The notes below the pieces were generated by a model. That model did no database searches and was not told where the DNA came from. It saw only the letters and a list, made by a program, of their open reading frames with translations. From Competibacteraceae bacterium UBA6584 (GTDB lineage Bacteria > Pseudomonadota > Gammaproteobacteria > Competibacterales > Competibacteraceae), in assembly GCA_002433805.1 (NCBI GenBank), contig DJIW01000022.1:1-15965 (forward strand): a DNA stretch of 15,965 bases, read 5' to 3'. A program made the translations under genes and the position numbers. This document shows, one piece after another, positions 14,157 through 15,965 of this stretch (positions are counted from its first letter, which is position 1; every line of letters begins with the position of its first letter).

Positions 14157-14729
14157 TTGCAGGGAGGATTGACCTTGCTTGAATTGCTCATGACCTTGGC
14201 CGTGTCGGCAATCGTGCTGGCGGTTGGCGTGCCGAGCTTTCAGAATTTGATCCAAAACCAGCGTCTGACCGCCGCGATCAACCAATTTGTTGGCGCGTTG
14301 GCATTGGCCCGGTCGGAAGCGATCAAGCGCGGCGTGCGCGTCACGTTGTGCAAGAGCGCGGACGGGCAATGTTGCGCCGGTGGCGGCGGGTATCACCAAG
14401 GTTGGATCGTATTTGCCGATCCCAACGGCGATTTGATCCGCCAATCCCCTAACTGCTCCAACGTTTCCGTTGCAAGTCATTCAGAGCCTCTCGTGCGCGT
14501 TCACCAACCGCTGGTGGGAGGTTTAAGCTTGATCGGAAACCAAAATGTGGCCGAATTCATTTCTTTTGTCCCGGCGGGCGTCAGCCAGTTAAGCAATGGG
14601 GCGTTTCAAGCGGGGACAGTGACTTTATGCGCGCGCGGTTATGCCGCTTCAGCCCGGCGCTTGGTGTTGGGCAGGGGCGGTCGGGTGCGGGTGGAGCGGG
14701 TCGAGCCGGCATCGCGGGTGGGTTGTTAA
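14157..14729 (+). CDS. fimT: GspH/FimT family pseudopilin, first copy
   Basis: This is a minor type IV pilin-like protein, probably part of the pilus-priming complex in the inner membrane. The N terminus has a prepilin signal GG-LTLLELL followed by a hydrophobic helix (TLAVSAIVLAVGVPSF). The soluble part has ALARSEAIKRGVRVTLCKSADG, YHQGWIVFADPNGD, and a C-terminal SARRLVLGRGGRVRVE ending in Cys. Position +1 after the predicted cleavage is Leu where Phe is usual; Glu5 is present. No ATG or GTG lies near the leader. TTG 14157 gives a very short MQGG leader with AAGGA at 14141-14145. The next ATG in frame, 14008, lies inside the antisense algZ gene and gives an improbably long leader. The start is therefore uncertain, and the gene may be poorly expressed. 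Confidence 0.75.
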   Translation: MQGGLTLLELLMTLAVSAIVLAVGVPSFQNLIQNQRLTAAINQFVGALALARSEAIKRGVRVTLCKSADGQCCAGGGGYHQGWIVFADPNGDLIRQSPNCSNVSVASHSEPLVRVHQPLVGGLSLIGNQNVAEFISFVPAGVSQLSNGAFQAGTVTLCARGYAASARRLVLGRGGRVRVERVEPASRVGC

Positions 14730-14944
14730 GGAGCGCCGCGCGTTTCGAGTCGTTTTGCAATCAGCAACGTTATCAGTGGCGCGGTGCGCTTTTCCGTCCA
14801 TCCGCTAATTTCTACCTTCCATCGTCCGTTGCGGGCATGGGTTTGTGGGCTTGACTATCATGCGATCCGTGTATTTGACGATAGCAGCCAGTAGGGATCG
14901 CGTACCGGTCGCGACATAATGGAGAACCACATGAGTGAAAAGCC
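14730..14944 (+). other. gap between the two FimT-like genes
   Basis: These 215 bp separate two paralogous pilin genes, more than expected inside a tight operon. No terminator hairpin is evident. TTGACT (14851-14856) and CATAAT (14915-14920) each resemble one promoter box but are not properly paired with a partner. CTATC (14855-14859) and GATAG (14879-14883) form a loose inverted repeat. A promoter for the second pilin gene is plausible but not established. The mini-ORF at 14931 lies at its end. Confidence 0.35.
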
Positions 14945-14948
14945 ATGA
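14931..14948 (+). CDS. possible five-codon leader ORF before second fimT copy
   Basis: ATGAGTGAAAAGCCATGA reads MSEKP-stop. GGAG at 14921-14924 lies 6 nt upstream, a better ribosome-binding site than any in front of the pilin ATG at 14945. The stop overlaps that pilin ATG as ATGA, the arrangement used for termination-reinitiation coupling. The two frames differ, and an in-frame TGA at 14936-14938 rules out a pilin start upstream of 14945. Whether the mini-ORF is translated is unknown. Confidence 0.4.
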   Translation: MSEKP

Positions 14949-15502
14949 AAAGCAACGTGGGCTTTACTTTGATTGAACTAATCGTCGCCATGGCCATTGC
15001 CGCCATTGTGTTGACGCTTGGAATACCGTCTTTTCGAGAAACGATCAATAACAATCGGTTGACGGCGGGGGCGAACGAACTGGTGAGCGCACTACATCTG
15101 GCGCGGTCGGAAGCGGTTAAGCGCAACGTTCGGGTCACGTTGTGCAAGAGTGCCGATGGGGCGACGTGTACGACAAGCGGCGGTTACGAGCAAGGCTGGA
15201 TTGTTTTCGTGGATCGCAACAGCAACGGCGCAGTTAACGCTGGCGAGGAGATTATTCGCTCCTACAGCGCGCTGCCGGGCGGCATGACTCTGCTGGGCGG
15301 GACCGATGTGAGCAACGTGATTTCCTATGTGTCGGCTGGTGTGGCGCAGCAGTTAAACGGGGCGATGCTGACAGCTGGCAATACCACGTGGACTTTGTGC
15401 AAGCCGGGTTACGCCACTTCCGCGCGCCAGCTCGTACTCGGCGTGGGGGGACGGATGCAGGTCACCACACAACAACCGGCGTCTGCGGCGGGCTGTTCGT
15501 GA
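14945..15502 (+). CDS. fimT: GspH/FimT family pseudopilin, second copy (FimT/FimU-like)
   Basis: This 185-aa minor pilin precursor has a short basic leader MKSNVG, a canonical cleavage site G-FTLIELIVAMAI with Glu5, and a hydrophobic N-terminal helix. The GspH/FimT domain follows: HLARSEAVKRNVRVTLCKSADG, YEQGWIVFVDRNSNG, VISYVSAGVAQQLNGA and SARQLVLGVGGRMQV, ending AAGCS. Cysteines in TLCKSADGATC, TLCKPGY and the C-terminal GCS could form disulphides. ATG 14945 is the first start after an in-frame stop. It lacks a strong Shine-Dalgarno but overlaps the mini-ORF stop. It closely matches the gene upstream, so the pair is a tandem duplication. With pilV following, it probably fills the FimT/FimU role in a pilus-initiation complex. 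Confidence 0.92.
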   Translation: MKSNVGFTLIELIVAMAIAAIVLTLGIPSFRETINNNRLTAGANELVSALHLARSEAVKRNVRVTLCKSADGATCTTSGGYEQGWIVFVDRNSNGAVNAGEEIIRSYSALPGGMTLLGGTDVSNVISYVSAGVAQQLNGAMLTAGNTTWTLCKPGYATSARQLVLGVGGRMQVTTQQPASAAGCS

Positions 15503-15541
15503 GTTGCGGCGGAAATAGGTGCTTTTTTAAGGAGCGCGAGC

Positions 15542-15965
15542 ATGACGAAATCAACTAATCGCATGGGTGAGAGCGCCGCCGGCTTTACCCTCCTGGAAGT
15601 GTTGGTGGCGGTGATGGTGTTATCCATAGGGCTGCTGGGATTGGCCAGTCTCCAGGTCAACGGCCTGCGCTTCAATCACAGCGCCTATATGCGGACCCAG
15701 GCAACTCTACTAGCTGAGGAAATCGCTGATCGAATGCGGGCCAATCGGCCCAGTCTTGCCAGTTACAGCGGCACCAATTTGGCGGTTGCGGCGGTTGCGG
15801 CTTGTAATACTGCGGCCGGTTGCACGTCCGCGGAAATGGCTCAAAACGATCTCGCACAATGGCAACAATCCCTGGCTGGCTTATTGCCTAACGGTCAGGG
15901 TTTAGTGTGTTTCGATACGGTCACCACGCCGCCTACAGCCGCCGAACTAAATAGTACGCCAGCCC
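15542..15965 (+). CDS. pilV: type IV pilus minor pilin PilV (partial, runs off window)
   Basis: PilV is a minor pilin that, with FimU, PilW and PilX, primes type IV pilus assembly and sits at the tip complex. The visible 141 residues begin MTKSTNRMGESAAG, then the prepilin cleavage site G-FTLLEVLVAVMVLSIGLLG with Glu5. The PilV-typical LASLQVNGLRFNHSAYMRTQATLLAEEIADRMRANR follows. The frame stays open to the window end, so the C terminus is missing. A strong AAGGAG at 15529-15534 precedes ATG 15542. It follows the second fimT copy by 39 nt on the same strand and is probably cotranscribed. pilW, pilX and pilY1 would be expected to the right. Confidence 0.93.
   Translation, partial: MTKSTNRMGESAAGFTLLEVLVAVMVLSIGLLGLASLQVNGLRFNHSAYMRTQATLLAEEIADRMRANRPSLASYSGTNLAVAAVAACNTAAGCTSAEMAQNDLAQWQQSLAGLLPNGQGLVCFDTVTTPPTAAELNSTPA

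Noticed and set aside
14081..14944. AlgR binding sites (CCGTTCGTC-like) upstream of the pilin genes
   Set aside because: Only a partial CCGTTGCGG near 14826 was found; the match is too poor to call.
1..15965. CRISPR array, insertion sequence or phage genes
   Set aside because: No regular repeat-spacer pattern, transposase or phage protein motif was seen on either strand.

Overview
The window looks like a chromosomal core region of a GC-rich gammaproteobacterium. Gene order and protein motifs are close to those of Escherichia and Pseudomonas: NusA with two C-terminal acidic repeats, TruB, a 112-nt 4.5S-type SRP RNA directly before dnaX-ybaB-recR, and an AlgZ/AlgR two-component pair. The genus cannot be fixed from sequence alone. 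A Competibacter-like or other environmental gammaproteobacterium would fit, but that is inference.

Region 1 (1-8203, + strand) is the conserved transcription/translation operon nusA-infB-rbfA-truB-rpsO-pnp. nusA starts near the left edge, and its start is unusual: it has an A-rich KD[S/T] repeat extension and a perfect hairpin abutting the start codon. rbfA and truB overlap by GTGA. rpsO probably has its own promoter. pnp starts at GTG 47 nt after rpsO.

Region 2 (8204-9155) is mostly RNA and intergenic DNA. It holds tRNA-Ser(GGA) with an encoded CCA, a clear intrinsic terminator, a possible 39-codon single-span membrane peptide, a TATAAT box with a GC-rich start region, and the SRP RNA gene ffs. 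A structured spacer leads into dnaX.

Region 3 (9156-12167, + strand) is dnaX-ybaB-recR-hinT: the clamp-loader tau/gamma subunit, a nucleoid-associated protein, the RecFOR recombination mediator and a HIT nucleotide hydrolase. Spacing is tight from ybaB onward.

Region 4 (12221-14080, - strand) is algZ-algR, a LytS/LytTR-type sensor kinase and response regulator. Divergent from algZ, on the + strand, is a type IV minor pilin cluster: two tandem FimT/GspH-like pseudopilin genes and the start of pilV, which runs off the right edge. In Pseudomonas aeruginosa AlgZ(FimS)/AlgR activates fimU-pilVWXY1Y2E. Here regulator and probable target are adjacent and divergent, which suggests direct local control of pilus priming and twitching.

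Most of the window is ordinary housekeeping sequence. The parts most worth a second look are the nusA start region, the 39-aa ORF between the tRNA and ffs, the ffs leader and ffs-dnaX spacer, the tandem pilin paralogues with unusual starts, and the AlgZR-pilin linkage.
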